A model generated the notes under the pieces. The model made no database searches and had not been told where the DNA came from. It saw only the letters and a program-made list of their open reading frames with translations. Made by a program: the position numbers and the translations under genes. 64,000 bases of DNA from Bacteroidota bacterium (GTDB lineage Bacteria > Bacteroidota > Bacteroidia > Chitinophagales > Chitinophagaceae), in the NCBI GenBank assembly GCA_023430465.1, contig JAEZAM010000077.1:1-64000 (forward strand), written 5' to 3'. This document shows, in pieces, positions 17,526 through 25,845 of this stretch. Position 1 is the first letter of the stretch; every line of letters starts with the position of its first letter.

Positions 17526-18233
17526 ATGCAAATTATCATTACCGGGGCTACGAAGGGGATAGGAAAATCCATTGCAGAAAGATTTGCAGAAGACAAGCAG
17601 GGTCACAGCCTGTATCTGTGTGCCCGATCCGGGGAAGAACTGACAAGGCTCGGGAAAGAACTGCAGGGTCGTTTTCCGCGTACCAATATTTATACAAAAC
17701 CATGCGACGTCAGCAAACCGGAGGATGTCCTCGCGTTTGCTGAATGGGTGTTGAGTTATACGGACAAACTGGATATCCTTGTGAATAATGCCGGAAGTTT
17801 TATCCCCGGCAGTGTACACAATGAGGATGAGGGCGCGTTGGAAAAAATGATAGCGGTTAATCTTTACAGCGCCTATCATCTCACAAGGGCCTTGCTTCCG
17901 TCGATGATCGATCGAAAGACCGGTCATATTTTTAATATGTGTTCCATCGCATCACTTAAAGCCTATGATAACGGAGGTGCATACAGCATCAGCAAGTTTG
18001 CCCTGTACGGATTCTCAAAAAATCTGCGGGAGGAGTTGAAACCCCATGGCATCAAGGTTACGGCGGTGCTCCCGGGTGCAGCCATGACCGATTCCTGGGC
18101 GGGTTTTGATAATAGCGAAAAACGTATCATGGAGGCGGATGACATTGCCAGGATGGTATATGCTGCCGCGCATCTGTCAGCCCAGGCCTGCGTGGAAGAG
18201 ATCATTCTTCGTCCCCAGCTTGGCGACCTCTGA
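17526..18233 (+). CDS. Short-chain dehydrogenase/reductase
   Basis: Rossmann-fold oxidoreductase of 235 residues. The cofactor loop is TGATKGIG near the start, the NNAG motif is at about residue 86, and the catalytic Ser and Tyr-x3-Lys are in CSIAS and YSISK. The start at 17526 places the first beta-strand (MQIIITG) right at the N-terminus; a start at 17496 would add ten residues. The arginine after the second strand (CARSGEEL) suggests NADP preference. The substrate is unknown; 3-oxoacyl-ACP-reductase-like and sepiapterin-reductase-like enzymes look similar. Confidence 0.88.
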   Translation: MQIIITGATKGIGKSIAERFAEDKQGHSLYLCARSGEELTRLGKELQGRFPRTNIYTKPCDVSKPEDVLAFAEWVLSYTDKLDILVNNAGSFIPGSVHNEDEGALEKMIAVNLYSAYHLTRALLPSMIDRKTGHIFNMCSIASLKAYDNGGAYSISKFALYGFSKNLREELKPHGIKVTAVLPGAAMTDSWAGFDNSEKRIMEADDIARMVYAAAHLSAQACVEEIILRPQLGDL

Positions 18234-18309
18234 CCATTAATAAGCCTTTACTGCCCCCTGTACATTTAACGCGCGGGATAAGGCGCCGTCCAGTAATTTT
18301 AAGGAAGGC

Positions 18310-20085
18310 ATGAGGAAAAGGATCATGATATTATTGTTCTCACTGGCTGCCACCTGCGCAGTGGTTGCACAGGTAAGTTTCCGGACACTGGTGAAGAATG
18401 CGCCTGTTCTTGTAGGCGAGGCTTTCCAGGTTCAATATATCATTGAGGGTGGCAGTGTGGATGATGATTTCCAACTGAACGAATCCTCCGATTTCAAATA
18501 TATAAGCGGACCTAATGTATATATGGGTTCCGTGATTGACGCGCAGGGTATGCGTCACACGAGGAATGTGGTGTACACGATGGCCTCCCGACGTGCCGGC
18601 CGTATCGTTCTTCCGTCTGCAGTTGCCCGTGTATCAGGCAAGATGATCCGCAGCGAGTCGGCATTTATTCGAGTCCTGAGCCAGCAGCAGGCCATTCAGC
18701 AAGGCTATCTTCAACCACCAGTAGATACGGACAATGAATACTATCTCAAACCCGGTGAAGACCCTATGGCCCGCATCAAGCGGAACCTGTTTGTGAAGGT
18801 CTTTGTAGATCGCACTACCTGCTTCGTAGGTCAACCGGTTACGGCTATCTTCAAACTTTATTCACGGCTGGAGTCTAAATCTGACATCGTCAAGAATCCC
18901 GGCTTTTATGGTTTTACGGTCCAGGATATGAGCAGCCCCGAGGACCGGTTATCAGGCATCGAAATGATTAACGGAAAAGCCTTCGATGTGCATACGGTCC
19001 GCAAGGTTCAACTGTACCCGCTGAGCCCAGGCAAGTTCAACGTGGATGCGATGGACGTGGTGAGTCGCGTGGAATTTACCCGCAGTGCAGTACATCGTAA
19101 AACGGAACAACAGATACGAGAAGGCGTACTGCCGCCTGATGCCGTGCCGGGAAGAACGGGTATCGAGATATTTGAGGATAGGATGAGTACCGAACCGGTG
19201 GAGATAACCGTCAGGCCATTACCACAGCAGGGGCAACCCGCAAACTTCGATGGCGCTACGGGAAAATTCAATCTCAGCACAAATGTTGAAAAAACAACCC
19301 TTGCTCAAAATGAGGAAGGTGTGCTTGTGGTAAGAATAACGGGCAAGGGAAATTTCACCCAACTGGCAGCACCGGTTATCCGCTGGCCAAAAGGTGTGGA
19401 AGGCTTCGAACCGGTCACCAGGGATACACTTGATCAGACGATAGCTCCGTTAAAAGGAACGCGCGAATTCAGGTTTCGGTTTGTAAGCGCCTCACCCGGC
19501 AAATACACGCTGCCTGCTGTCTCATTTCCCTTCTTCGATCCGGACAGTAATCGGTATAAAACACTTTCCACGGATGCTGTTGAGATAAATGTTACACCAG
19601 GAAAGCCGACCATTGCAAAAGCAGAGACAACAGCTTCTGCAAAGCAAGCCGGCCGTACAATGCTATTCGTTTTCCTTGCCATAGGACTTTCTGTAATTGG
19701 CATCGTAAGCTGGATCTTCCTGCACCGCAAGCGCGGCAGGCAAAAAGAAACACCGGTGCCGGTGAAAAAAGTACCAGAAATAGATGAATATCTCGCGCCT
19801 GCTGAGTTGTTCACGGACCAGGAAGGGCGGGTCTTCTATGCATCATTGCGTAATTGCATCTGGAGCTATTTTTCCGGCGTGTATAATATCTCAGGCAGTA
19901 CGTTGAATAAGTCGACGTTGCGCCAGATTCTGGCGGATAATCACATACCGGCCGAAAATCAGCGAGAGATCGAATCGATCCTGGATGAATGTGATGAGAA
20001 GATATTTACTAATGTGCAGTCGAAGGGTGAGCATCGCTTGCTGTTGGAAAGAGCCAGGTATGCACTGCGTGCCTTACAGACCTAA
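18310..20085 (+). CDS. batD: BatD-family protein
   Basis: A 591-residue envelope protein with a cleavable signal (about 1-20), a periplasmic part built of repeated Ig-like beta domains, one membrane segment at about 449-470 and a cytoplasmic helical tail. This is the BatD (oxygen tolerance, PF13584) layout. In other Bacteroidota batD sits with batA/B/C/E and a MoxR ATPase, which encode vWA proteins assembled as an envelope complex. None of those partners is in this window, so the gene is either solitary or the cluster is split. Its stop codon lies 13 bases from that of the convergent response regulator. Confidence 0.88.
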   Translation: MRKRIMILLFSLAATCAVVAQVSFRTLVKNAPVLVGEAFQVQYIIEGGSVDDDFQLNESSDFKYISGPNVYMGSVIDAQGMRHTRNVVYTMASRRAGRIVLPSAVARVSGKMIRSESAFIRVLSQQQAIQQGYLQPPVDTDNEYYLKPGEDPMARIKRNLFVKVFVDRTTCFVGQPVTAIFKLYSRLESKSDIVKNPGFYGFTVQDMSSPEDRLSGIEMINGKAFDVHTVRKVQLYPLSPGKFNVDAMDVVSRVEFTRSAVHRKTEQQIREGVLPPDAVPGRTGIEIFEDRMSTEPVEITVRPLPQQGQPANFDGATGKFNLSTNVEKTTLAQNEEGVLVVRITGKGNFTQLAAPVIRWPKGVEGFEPVTRDTLDQTIAPLKGTREFRFRFVSASPGKYTLPAVSFPFFDPDSNRYKTLSTDAVEINVTPGKPTIAKAETTASAKQAGRTMLFVFLAIGLSVIGIVSWIFLHRKRGRQKETPVPVKKVPEIDEYLAPAELFTDQEGRVFYASLRNCIWSYFSGVYNISGSTLNKSTLRQILADNHIPAENQREIESILDECDEKIFTNVQSKGEHRLLLERARYALRALQT

Positions 20086-20098
20086 ATAATTTACTGAA

Positions 20099-20806
20099 CT
20101 ATTCCGCATATTTATACCCCACGCCCCGAACAGAATGAAAATACCGCGGGTTGCGGCTGTCCTCTTCAAAGTATTTCCTGAAGTTGAGAATGAAATTGTC
20201 GATCGTACGCGTAGTCGGGTATACATTATAGCCCCATACTGATTGCAGGATCTTCTCACGCGGCACCACTTCATTTTTGTTTTCGATAAGAAGTTTGAGC
20301 AGCATGGTTTCTTTCTTGCTCAACTGTATCTTTCCGCTGGAGCGGGTTGTTGCTTCCTGCGCTTTGAAGTCAATAATATTGTCACCGAAAGTATAACTAT
20401 TGCCCACGGTGGATTTATCCTGGAGCTTTTTATTCTTGTTGATCAGTTTGTGCACACGAAGCAACAGCTCCTCGAGGTTGAAAGGTTTGGTCAGGTAGTC
20501 GTCTGCGCCTTTTTTTAGACCGAGCACACGGTCGGCACTGGAGTTCTTCGCGCTCAGGATGAGAATGGGAACTTCATTATTGCTGATGCGGATGGTTTCA
20601 GCAACCGAAATGCCATCCATTTCGGGCAGCATCACATCGAGTATAAGCAGATCGAAATATTCATTTTCAACGGCTTTCAGCGCAGCGGCACCGTCAAAGG
20701 CCGAGGTTACATCATAGCCCTCCAATTCGAGATTCAGTTTTAGTGCTTCGTGCAGATTCTCTTCATCTTCGACGAGCAGGATGGAGATTTTCTTTTCTTC
20801 GCTCAT
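20099..20806 (-). CDS. OmpR-family response regulator
   Basis: Two-component transcription factor of 235 residues. The receiver domain spans about 7-120, with phosphoacceptor Asp57 in LILDVMLPEMDG, the switch Ser/Thr in LSAKN and Lys in LTKPFNLEEL. A winged-helix DNA-binding domain covers about 135-233 and ends in VRGVGYKY. It lies 21 bases downstream of its cognate kinase gene. It resembles the RprY regulators of Bacteroidota. Its targets are not visible here, but the operon also carries gldH. Confidence 0.95.
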   Translation of the reverse strand: MSEEKKISILLVEDEENLHEALKLNLELEGYDVTSAFDGAAALKAVENEYFDLLILDVMLPEMDGISVAETIRISNNEVPILILSAKNSSADRVLGLKKGADDYLTKPFNLEELLLRVHKLINKNKKLQDKSTVGNSYTFGDNIIDFKAQEATTRSSGKIQLSKKETMLLKLLIENKNEVVPREKILQSVWGYNVYPTTRTIDNFILNFRKYFEEDSRNPRYFHSVRGVGYKYAE

Positions 20807-20827
20807 AATCTTGCTTTGATGCTTGGC

Positions 20828-21820
20828 CTATTTTGAAAAATTGACCACAAAATTACTTCCACGCGGAACATTGTTTGTCACCGTAATGTCCGCATTATGA
20901 TCTCTGGCAATAACCCTGCAAAGATAAAGCCCTAATCCGGTTCCCTTGGCCGTCCGGGTCGACTCATTGCCGATTCGGTAAAACTTTTGAAAAATCCGTT
21001 CCCGCTCTTCCACGGGTATGCCCTCGCCTTCATCGCTGATGCGGAGGGTGATGGCGGATGGGGTTAGGTCCAGTGCCGCAACGATCTTTGAGCCACGCGG
21101 TGAATACTTGATCGCGTTTTCCAGCAGGTTATTGATCAGGATCTGCAAGAGCAGCGGATCGCCCTTTACATCAGCATCTTCAGCGATGTGCTCTTCGAAT
21201 TCACGATCGGTGAACCGGTTCCGCATGTCCTGGATGCAATCCCTCATCAGGTTGGAAAGATCAAGTTCTTCCTTGGAGAATTTATATCCACCACCCTCAA
21301 GCTGGGAGGAGATAAGAATATTATTGGTGAGAAAATTCAGGCGCGCAGTCTCCTGCAGGGTCATGTGAAGAAGTTTCCGCTGCTTCTCGGGATCAAGCGT
21401 ATGTTTCTGGAGTGTTTCCAGGTTCAGCCTTGCCACTGCAATCGGCGTTTTGAGTTCATGGGTTACCGCCATCATGAAGTTCTGTTGCTGCTGCTGCAAT
21501 CGAAATTGTCGGCGAACTGATCGATAGATGAAGGCGGCGCCGACCAATATCAGGATAAGGAATACACAGCCCTCCCCGAAATATTTGGTCCGGTTAAGGC
21601 GATACTCCTTGTCGATGGTGGTTTTCTCTTTGTGATAAAGCGAGGGAGATACCTGGTGATCAATAGTGGCATCGAGCTGGCGCATCTTGAAATCCAGCAT
21701 CTGATCATTCTGCCGCTCCAGGGAAATAAACCACCAGATCAATGCGGCCACGATATAGGTCAGCAGCATCCAGTAGATGAACGTGGCGCGGGATAATTTT
21801 TTCCTGTTGATATCAGGCAT
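20828..21820 (-). CDS. Sensor histidine kinase, RprX-like
   Basis: Inner-membrane kinase of 330 residues. Two membrane segments at about 14-33 and 82-100 bracket a short periplasmic loop of about 48 residues, with no recognisable ligand domain. The HisKA phosphoacceptor is His121 in THELKTPIAVARLNLE. The HATPase domain has the N box (NLLENAIKYSPRG), G1 (DEGEGIP) and G2 (GTGLGLYL). There is no HAMP domain. It starts six bases after gldH and is followed by the response regulator, so kinase and regulator are a matched pair. Confidence 0.94.
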   Translation of the reverse strand: MPDINRKKLSRATFIYWMLLTYIVAALIWWFISLERQNDQMLDFKMRQLDATIDHQVSPSLYHKEKTTIDKEYRLNRTKYFGEGCVFLILILVGAAFIYRSVRRQFRLQQQQQNFMMAVTHELKTPIAVARLNLETLQKHTLDPEKQRKLLHMTLQETARLNFLTNNILISSQLEGGGYKFSKEELDLSNLMRDCIQDMRNRFTDREFEEHIAEDADVKGDPLLLQILINNLLENAIKYSPRGSKIVAALDLTPSAITLRISDEGEGIPVEERERIFQKFYRIGNESTRTAKGTGLGLYLCRVIARDHNADITVTNNVPRGSNFVVNFSK

Positions 21821-21826
21821 GGCTGC

Positions 21827-22300
21827 CTATTTGATTTTTTCCACCCTTACGCCTGCCTGGAGTACGTGCTTCAGCGGATCTTCACGCATGATCTGCTCCA
21901 GGGTGAACTGGTATTTACCACTGCGCAGTTGTAAGGCCTCGCCCAGTTTCACCCGGTGCTCATAGATATCATCCATCCCTTCGCCCAGCCAGCCCTTATC
22001 GTTCGTGGCAAGCAACAGATCCTGGCGGAAACGGCGGGCCGTATCCTGCCCGGGCCCCTTGACATAAAGGTTCAGGTAAATATTGTTGAAATTATAAAGG
22101 TCCTTATGGCGAATGATAAAATAGACCTGGTAAAGACCGGTGGTGTCGGTTATATCAAATTCGAATTTTGGCCTGAAACTGCTCTTCCATTCATGGTCAG
22201 GAATGTTTTGTGTTTTCTCATACAGGTCGATAGTGGTGCATGCATAAAACAAAACAGTGGCGGTGATCGCCAGGAGGAAATGAACGGGCGCTCTTTTCAA
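21827..22300 (-). CDS. gldH: Gliding motility lipoprotein GldH
   Basis: A 157-residue lipoprotein with lipobox LFYAC (lipidated Cys21). The conserved GldH core includes IDLYEKTQNIPDHEW, the TGLYQVYFIIRH strand and YNFNNIYLNLYVKGP. In Flavobacterium johnsoniae GldH is needed for gliding, and Gld lipoproteins support type IX secretion. In this window gldH is separated from gldE/gldD by about 31 kb. It is flanked on the same strand by yicC (34-base gap) and the histidine kinase (six-base gap), which suggests co-transcription with a two-component system. Confidence 0.9.
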   Translation of the reverse strand: MKRAPVHFLLAITATVLFYACTTIDLYEKTQNIPDHEWKSSFRPKFEFDITDTTGLYQVYFIIRHKDLYNFNNIYLNLYVKGPGQDTARRFRQDLLLATNDKGWLGEGMDDIYEHRVKLGEALQLRSGKYQFTLEQIMREDPLKHVLQAGVRVEKIK

Positions 22301-22334
22301 TGCTCAGATTTTTTACAAAATTAAATGTCCTGCC

Positions 22335-23210
22335 TTACAATACGTTCAGGACCTGTTCTTTTGCCTTCTCCAGTTCATCTTTCATCATCACCACGCTTTT
22401 CTGGATGGTGGCATCGTATGCTTTGGAGCCAGTGGTATTGATCTCCCGGCCGATCTCCTGCAGGACGAAGGATAGCTTTTTCCCTTTTGACTCTTCCGAT
22501 TCGCTGATCAGGGTTTTGAAGTAATCACAGTGATTCTTCAGCCGCACCTGCTCTTCTGAAATATCTATTTTTTCAATGTAGAAAATCAGTTCCTGCTCCA
22601 GGCGGTTGCCATCATAATTTTCCTTGCCTACGTTTTCCTCCAGGAGGCGGGTGATGCCGTCGCGGATTTTTTGTTTGCGCAACGGCTCCAGCCGGATCAC
22701 TTCCGCCTGTTGTTGTTCGATGTTGGCAATGCGCACAAGAAGATCCTCCTCCAGTGAGCGGCCCTCATTCAGCCGGTGATTGTTCAGGTTGTTCGTTGCC
22801 GCCAGGATCACCAGCTCCAGTTCTTTCCATTCAGCATCCGATAACGTTTCACTGCTGGGGGTGATCACCTCCGGAAGTTTTACGAGCGTGCTGAGGATAT
22901 GGGAGGTATCGAGGCCTAATGCTGCGGAGAGTTCGGCCAGCGGCTGAAAATAAGCCTTGGCCAGGTCGGTATTGATGGTGACAGGCTTGGCGCTGCCGGT
23001 TTCTTTCAAGCTGATCATGCAGTCTACACTGCCACGAACCAACTGCTCCGAAAGGAGGCGACGGATATCGAACTCAAAAGGCTTGAGTATGGCGGGCATC
23101 TTTAACTGGAGCTCAAATTGTTTTCCGTTCAGCGACTTGATATCAACGAGAAAGGTCTTATCCCCTACATTGCGTTCCGCTCTTCCAAAACCGGTCATGG
23201 ACTTTAGCAT
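22335..23210 (-). CDS. yicC: YicC/YloC-family endoribonuclease
   Basis: A 291-residue member of the YicC family, recently recognised as an endoribonuclease. The N-terminal MLKSMTGFGRAE signature and the C-terminal GREINTTGSKAYDATIQ motif, ending in a helix, are both present. The middle is a long coiled coil (residues about 150-230). The usual Bacteroidota partner gmk is not next to it. It is the first gene of a minus-strand run of four (yicC, gldH, kinase, regulator). Its start faces the large repeat-containing gap before lpxD. Confidence 0.93.
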   Translation of the reverse strand: MLKSMTGFGRAERNVGDKTFLVDIKSLNGKQFELQLKMPAILKPFEFDIRRLLSEQLVRGSVDCMISLKETGSAKPVTINTDLAKAYFQPLAELSAALGLDTSHILSTLVKLPEVITPSSETLSDAEWKELELVILAATNNLNNHRLNEGRSLEEDLLVRIANIEQQQAEVIRLEPLRKQKIRDGITRLLEENVGKENYDGNRLEQELIFYIEKIDISEEQVRLKNHCDYFKTLISESEESKGKKLSFVLQEIGREINTTGSKAYDATIQKSVVMMKDELEKAKEQVLNVL

Positions 23211-23283
23211 ACGATTAATTCATTTAGTTAAAGATAGGCCAGGATGGGATGGAAAGTAGAATTGAAATGCAAAAGGCAAAGTC

Positions 23284-23318
23284 AAAACTTAAAACTCAAA
23301 ATGTAAAACTCAAAAGTC
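23284..23318 (+). repeat. Heptanucleotide array AAAACTC (first arm)
   Basis: Five contiguous heptamers: AAAACTT, AAAACTC, AAAATGT, AAAACTC, AAAAGTC. It faces an inverted array 55 bases away, so the pair can fold as a long stem with seven-base register slips. Confidence 0.75.
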
Positions 23319-23372
23319 AGAATCTTAAAACGCAGCTTGCCGTCCCGATGCAGGAACCAGGAAATGAATTCC

Positions 23373-23400
23373 TTTTAAGTTTTCAGTTTTGAGTTTTGGA
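23373..23400 (-). repeat. Inverted heptanucleotide array (second arm)
   Basis: Four contiguous heptamers read on the plus strand as TTTTAAG, TTTTCAG, TTTTGAG, TTTTGGA. These are complements of the AAAACTC unit. Confidence 0.75.
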
Positions 23401-23415
23401 TTAATGAGGGAAACT

Positions 23416-23443
23416 AAAAATCCCTCCGATAAATCGAAGGGAT
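23416..23443 (-). terminator. Terminator-like hairpin, minus strand, in the yicC/lpxD gap
   Basis: Read on the minus strand: ATCCCTTCGAT, loop TT, ATCGGAGGGAT, then five T. One G-T pair interrupts the eleven-base stem. No gene ends here, so it would terminate a non-coding transcript starting further right in the gap. Confidence 0.5.
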
Positions 23444-23454
23444 CATTATAATGG

Positions 23455-23487
23455 ATGGGTTAGTAAGTACAGGGAAATAAATTTCCC
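23455..23487. repeat. Shared 15-bp box plus hairpin (copy A)
   Basis: ATGGGTTAGTAAGTA (23455-23469) is followed two bases later by a perfect stem GGGAAAT/ATTTCCC (23472-23487). The same 15 bases occur in opposite orientation at 44624-44638, also beside a G-rich stem. Confidence 0.6.
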
Positions 23488-23539
23488 AACACAATATTAA
23501 ATATAATTTTCCCTAACCAAAAAAATTTTGCGATAAATT

Positions 23540-23570
23540 TTATTCACATTTTATCTGTGCTTGTGGATAA
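23540..23570. promoter_or_regulatory. Pair of DnaA-box-like sites
   Basis: TTATTCACA (23540-23548) and TGTGGATAA (23562-23570, the complement of the consensus TTATCCACA) face each other across 13 bases, next to an A/T-rich tract. Two sites are too few for a typical oriC. Confidence 0.4.
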
Positions 23571-23626
23571 GCGACCGTTCATTCAAGCGGTGTTTGCATG
23601 CTTAAATTGTAACCCCATGCAATCTC

Positions 23627-23660
23627 TTGTTTAACCAACATTGCAGATCATATACCTTTG
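23627..23660 (+). promoter_or_regulatory. Promoter of lpxD
   Basis: A TTG at 23627-23629 and a perfect -7 box TACCTTTG at 23653-23660 are separated by 23 bases, the same spacing as the sod promoter. The ATG lies 13 bases after the -7 box, leaving a leader of only a few bases. Confidence 0.65.
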
Positions 23661-23673
23661 ATAAAACATCAAG

Positions 23674-24627
23674 ATGCGATTCGATCAACCTGTTCCTCTT
23701 CGTGAGATTGCCAAGCTCATCAATGCAGAGCTTGTTGGTAATACCGATGCGTCGGCCACCGGCATCAATGAGATTCATAAAGTAGAAGAAGGTGATCTTG
23801 TGTTTGTCGATCATCCGAAGTATTATGAGAAATGCATTCAGTCTGCCGCCAGTTTTATTATTATCAATAAGGCCACAGAATTCCCGCCCCATAAGGCTTT
23901 GCTGATTACGCCCGATCCATTTGAAGCGTACCAGGCGATCGTTGCAAACTTCCGGCCTTTTAGTCCTTCAAAGAAGATGATCAGCGACAGCTCTTCGGTA
24001 GGAGAAGGGACTGTTGTTATGCCCAACGCATTTATCGGTAATCATGTATCGATCGGCAGCAACTGTATCATCCAGCCAAATGTTACGATACTTGATCATT
24101 GTATCATCGGTAACAATGTGATCATTCAGGCAGGTAGCGTGATCGGCAGCGATGCATTTTACTACAATAAAAAAACCGACCGGCCGGTGCACTACCGTAA
24201 GATGTTAAGCGGTGGCCGGGTAGTGATCGAAGATGATGTGGAGATCGGAGCCGGTTGCACCATCGACCGGGGCGTGAGCGGTGATACCGTTCTCGGACAA
24301 GGGACCAAACTCGATAACCTGGTACATATCGGTCATGACACTGTGGTCGGAAAGAATTGCCTGTTTGCTGCACAGGTCGGGATCGCCGGCGCCACAACGA
24401 TCGAAGACAACGTCATACTCTGGGGCCAGGTGGGTGTAAGTAAAACGCTGACCATCGGCGCAGGTGCCGTGGTCAATGCCCAGAGTGGAGTCAAAGATTC
24501 TATTGAAGGCAATAAGGCATATTTCGGTTCACCGGTAGAACCCGCTCGCGAAAAGATGAAGGAGTTCGTCTGGATCAAACGTATTCCCGAGTTGTGGGAA
24601 AAGGTAATGGGGAAGGAGAGAGGCTGA
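23674..24627 (+). CDS. lpxD: UDP-3-O-acylglucosamine N-acyltransferase (LpxD-like)
   Basis: Transfers a hydroxyacyl chain to the UDP-acylglucosamine amine in lipid A synthesis. The protein is 317 residues. The N-terminal uridine-binding domain spans about 1-100. A left-handed beta-helix of hexapeptide repeats (VGEGTV, IGNHVSIGSNCII and so on) covers about 110-270, and a C-terminal helix ends the chain. A His in LVHIGHDTVVG occupies the catalytic position of LpxD. This branch carries an insertion (YYNKKTDRPVHYRK) compared with E. coli, and Bacteroidota often encode a second LpxD; this copy stands alone, so the assignment within the family has some uncertainty. Its stop codon lies inside the first unit of a hexamer array. 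Confidence 0.88.
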   Translation: MRFDQPVPLREIAKLINAELVGNTDASATGINEIHKVEEGDLVFVDHPKYYEKCIQSAASFIIINKATEFPPHKALLITPDPFEAYQAIVANFRPFSPSKKMISDSSSVGEGTVVMPNAFIGNHVSIGSNCIIQPNVTILDHCIIGNNVIIQAGSVIGSDAFYYNKKTDRPVHYRKMLSGGRVVIEDDVEIGAGCTIDRGVSGDTVLGQGTKLDNLVHIGHDTVVGKNCLFAAQVGIAGATTIEDNVILWGQVGVSKTLTIGAGAVVNAQSGVKDSIEGNKAYFGSPVEPAREKMKEFVWIKRIPELWEKVMGKERG

Positions 24628-24665
24628 GCTTGAGGCTGAGGTTAAGGTTGAGGTTGAGGTTGAAA
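24624..24665 (+). repeat. Hexanucleotide array YTRAGG at the lpxD stop codon
   Basis: Seven hexamers (CTGAGC, TTGAGG, CTGAGG, TTAAGG, TTGAGG twice, TTGAAA). The lpxD stop TGA (24625-24627) is part of the first unit. Three CGCTCT motifs follow up to the convergent stop codon at 24690. Confidence 0.85.
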
Positions 24666-24689
24666 CCGCTCTCGCTCTCATTCCCGCTC

Positions 24690-25757
24690 TCAATAATCAT
24701 ACGGCAACTGATCCGCCAGGTTCTTCCAGCTCCAGTAACCCTGGTTCGTCCAGGCTTTCTGTTCATAGTAAAAGCCGTTTTGCATGATCGCGATGGCATC
24801 AGATAGTTCAATGTAGGATATCTGCAACAACACATCTTTCGGTAGTTTGTACTTCTTCAGGTATTCCGGCTCCGGTCTTTTCTTGCTATAGCTCACACTG
24901 AATTTGCGGGGAAACCAGATCTCGATCTGTTGCGTGCTGTCCATTGCACCGTAATACGCCGTGTCGTAGACATTCGTTACCGGGATGAATTTTTTATCGT
25001 TCTGTTCGTCCAGCAGCCCGATCGACCAGCCATCTTCCACCAGGGTGCTGTCATAGTAACTCCGCATAAACTGGAGCTTGGAACCTTCGTAGGCGTGAGC
25101 GCGGTTCCTGGCCCATACACGTTTCAGGCTGTCGTTACCGTCCATCTCTGTAAACAGGGTATACCCCCTGTAGAGATTGATATCTGTGTTATAGAAATAT
25201 ATAAATGAATCGAGCTGGAACCGGATGTTATATCCCAATGCCCTGTTTTCGATCTGCAACGGTTCTTCTGCCAGCACCCGCAGTTTGTTGCTGCGTTTTA
25301 AAAAATAAAATTTGAGCACCTCGGGGTTCAGTAGCGTTGTTTGTTGCGCATTGGGTGTGCTGCCGATAAAATGCTCAACGAAGAAGCTGCCGTACTTCTG
25401 CCAGCCATCTTTCACTTCGTTGCTTGTTTTCACGATCACCTCGCCGAGGCTTTTCTCTTCTTTCTGCATCTCGATATCGGGGATGAGTGCGTCTGCGTGT
25501 GTGATCTGCAACATTCTTGTCTGGAAGCCGGTGTAGCTTACCACCAGGTCATACCCACCCGACTTTAGCTCAAGTGAGAATTCACCTTGCTTATTGGTTA
25601 CCGTTCCCACCGTGGTGTTCTGGCAATATACGGACGCGCCTGACAAGGGCTCACGCGAAGCGGCGTCGATCACTTTTCCGGCAACTTTATACTGAGCGAA
25701 AACGGGCGAGTGGATTATTGTGATGATCACACAAAAGACTGCAAGGAGCTTTGACAT
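24690..25757 (-). CDS. Secreted carboxypeptidase-regulatory-domain protein
   Basis: A 355-residue exported protein. A signal peptide (about 1-21, ending VFAQ) is followed by a carboxypeptidase-regulatory-like beta-sandwich at about 24-110 (VAGKVIDAASREPLSGASVYCQN), the same domain that fronts SusC proteins. The remaining 240 residues form an unrecognised, mostly beta-rich domain rich in aromatic residues. Such CarboxypepD_reg-like proteins without a barrel are common in Bacteroidota and are annotated only as hypothetical; no catalytic motif is visible. It may sit in the periplasm or outer membrane. It converges with lpxD across a short repeat array. Confidence 0.8.
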   Translation of the reverse strand: MSKLLAVFCVIITIIHSPVFAQYKVAGKVIDAASREPLSGASVYCQNTTVGTVTNKQGEFSLELKSGGYDLVVSYTGFQTRMLQITHADALIPDIEMQKEEKSLGEVIVKTSNEVKDGWQKYGSFFVEHFIGSTPNAQQTTLLNPEVLKFYFLKRSNKLRVLAEEPLQIENRALGYNIRFQLDSFIYFYNTDINLYRGYTLFTEMDGNDSLKRVWARNRAHAYEGSKLQFMRSYYDSTLVEDGWSIGLLDEQNDKKFIPVTNVYDTAYYGAMDSTQQIEIWFPRKFSVSYSKKRPEPEYLKKYKLPKDVLLQISYIELSDAIAIMQNGFYYEQKAWTNQGYWSWKNLADQLPYDY

Positions 25758-25845
25758 AGAATTGAATTAGGCTCAAGATACAATTTGCATGCCGTACCCT
25801 GAAGGTAATAACGCGATGAAAACTACGAAAATGCCTATGCAAATG

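Larger units (their letters stand above)
23211..23673. other. 463-base divergent gap with heptamer arrays, hairpins and DnaA-like boxes
   Basis: Between yicC and lpxD lie, in order: a heptamer array (23284-23318), its inverted counterpart (23373-23400), a terminator-like hairpin on the minus strand (23416-23443), a 15-bp box shared with the gap at 44469-44918 (23455-23469), a short hairpin, a very A/T-rich stretch, two DnaA-box-like sites (23540-23570) and the lpxD promoter. No open frame of note is present, so the middle is a candidate small-RNA or protein-binding region. Confidence 0.6.

Noticed and set aside
17445..17927. Open frame extending the HAD hydrolase gene upstream to a 392-residue protein
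   Set aside because: The extension is antisense to the SDR gene and the HAD nucleophile motif begins right after the ATG at 17444.
23211..23673. Replication origin (oriC)
   Set aside because: Only two DnaA-like boxes, no dnaA or dnaN nearby; insufficient without whole-genome skew.
24594..24835. Open frames with alternating Arg-Leu or Asn-Leu residues
   Set aside because: They are translations of the hexamer array, not genes.
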